A stretch of DNA of 64,000 nt from Leptidea sinapis (taxonomy: Eukaryota; Arthropoda; Insecta; Lepidoptera; Pieridae), in contig NC_066265.1 in the NCBI RefSeq assembly GCF_905404315.1, positions 27,862,501 through 27,926,500 of the forward strand. Reading direction: 5' to 3'. The notes below the pieces were generated by a model that searched no databases, was not told where the DNA came from, and worked only from the letters and a program-made list of their open reading frames with translations. Both the position numbers and the translations under genes were made by a program. This document shows positions 62,873-64,000 of the stretch, one piece after another (position 1 is the first letter of the stretch; every line of letters begins with the position of its first letter).

Positions 62873-64000
62873 GACTTAGTAGCCCAACCCACATGAATGG
62901 AATAAACTAATATTTATTAAACTTTAAACACGAATTCCTTAAAATGTGACGTTTGTAGCTTGAAAACTTTTTCAGGAACTACGTCCAATTAGTTTCCGAG
63001 ATATGGAAAAGTTAAAAAAGCATAGACAACTTATTGTATTTAAGAAAATATTAGATCCCATTTCATTCAGATTTCTGACTCGCGAGACTTCATAAATAAG
63101 TAACATCTTTTTCTAATTCTTTTTCTTTCAATGTTAATGCCCCAAATATTTCTTCAACAAGCTATTATTTGTTTTCCAGCTGCTTCGTGCATTTTGGAGG
63201 CTGTTATTCGTCCATAGCTCATCCCAAGTCCAATCTCAAGCCACTTTGAATATGACTTGGCCTTTGTAGACTCTTTTACTTAAAAATATCTTGATTCCGT
63301 CACGTCGTTATAACAAAATGGTTTTAAAAAATTAGGAAATCGGCTTAATAAAACTATATATACTATTTTTTGAATTTTCAAAGGGCAATAACTTTTGAAT
63401 TATGTAACCGATCACGTGCTTGGCGGCATTCGCAAGAATCTTTAAGTTTCAATTGATCGAAGTTGGAATTTCGAAGAAATTCCGAAAAAACACTTTTTTC
63501 GATTTTCTTTCGTCAACGATAACTCACAAACGAATCAACCGATTTTGAACGGCTTGGTGGAGATCGACGTGGTTTTTTGATGTTACGAGTAAGAGCTTTG
63601 GGAATCGATCGGTTAAGTTGTTTAAAAGCTATTCACAAAAAAACACACCTAATATGAAAAAAATCGTAGATTTTTTGAGATTTCTTAAAATTGTCCGACA
63701 TGTATTCAATATCTAAGTTTCGTCACACACACACATGAAAAACCACACAAGTTTCTTTTTAAATTATTCAAGTAATTTTATTTAGGTAATAAATAGACAG
63801 ACATCTTTGCCACTTTATTTTTCACATACATACTGCGTCAACTGCGTGACCAAACACTGTATTTTAAGCTCTCTAGCCTAAGCTAATTGGCGCTCTCTGA
63901 TCCGCACGCGTGTAATCGGCACTTGATTTGAGTGAATGTATCAGAAAGCTATTGAAACAAGCTATAAGACCATGTAAAATAAACCATCTTATAAACAAAA
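62873..64000. other. No gene seen
   Basis: AT-rich sequence with repeated phrases of the type CCGATTTTGAACGGCTTGG and AGATCGACGTGG (63540-63572). Such wording is common in insect intergenic repeats, but I cannot name a family. A (CA)n-like ACACACACACA lies near 63725. Confidence 0.45.

Noticed and set aside
1..64000. CRISPR array, prophage or bacterial operon
   Set aside because: No regularly spaced repeats, no operon-like gene packing; the content is clearly insect transposable elements.

Overview
The window is AT-rich eukaryotic DNA, most likely from a moth or butterfly (Lepidoptera). The evidence is its repeat content. It holds several CR1/Jockey-group LINEs, one with a PHD-finger plus baculovirus-FP-like ORF1. 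It also holds a tRNA-derived SINE, many short Helitron-like elements ending in a hairpin plus CTAG, hAT-, TTAA- and Tc1/mariner-type DNA transposons, and an abundant ~300 bp A-tailed repeat. I found no convincing host gene, rRNA gene or functional tRNA gene. The only host-gene candidate is one possible signal-peptide first exon at 46.25 kb, which is weak. Almost everything recognisable is a decayed transposable element.

Layout. 0-1.3 kb: 3' part of a LINE (LINE-A) entering from the left edge. 1.3-13.4 kb: 3' ends of LINE-B, LINE-C and LINE-E, A-tailed repeat S, a repeat with GGGTTCCGTAGC inverted ends, and a mariner transposase fragment. 10-16 kb: two copies of a repeat (P) whose comparison exposes insertions of an RTE-like LINE tail, a Helitron (itself carrying a second Helitron) and a LINE tail. 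16.6-26.5 kb: nested LINE fragments, more LINE-E tails, a Helitron inside a SINE, a mariner transposase N-terminus and a 349 bp MITE. 26.5-34 kb: repeats M and K (K has a tRNA-like pol III promoter), two SINEs, LINE-B and a Helitron. 34-41.3 kb: inverted-repeat element T, a TTAA MITE, the longest LINE-B copy (minus strand) and another Helitron. 41.8-46.8 kb: an inverted repeat pair (R), an RTE-like reverse transcriptase split by a MITE, and a 908 bp almost perfect tandem duplication. 46.9-51 kb: an inverted repeat pair whose arms carry different insertions, a Helitron inside a Helitron, a hAT MITE inside a SINE, LINE-C and a second hAT MITE with a perfect 8 bp target duplication. 51-57 kb: a GC-rich inverted-repeat element, LINE-D and a nearly intact Tc1 element. 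57.5-62.9 kb: a Helitron and the most complete LINE (LINE-F). 62.9-64 kb: unassigned AT-rich sequence.

The elements do not form a pathway. The main biological content is insertion history: several paralogous repeats in the same window preserve empty and filled versions of one site, so insertion boundaries and target preferences (A^T for Helitrons, TTAA, 8 bp for hAT, variable duplications for LINEs) can be read directly. Family letters (A-G, K, M, N, P, Q, R, S, T) are local labels, not database names. Clade names come from motif recognition and were not checked against a database.
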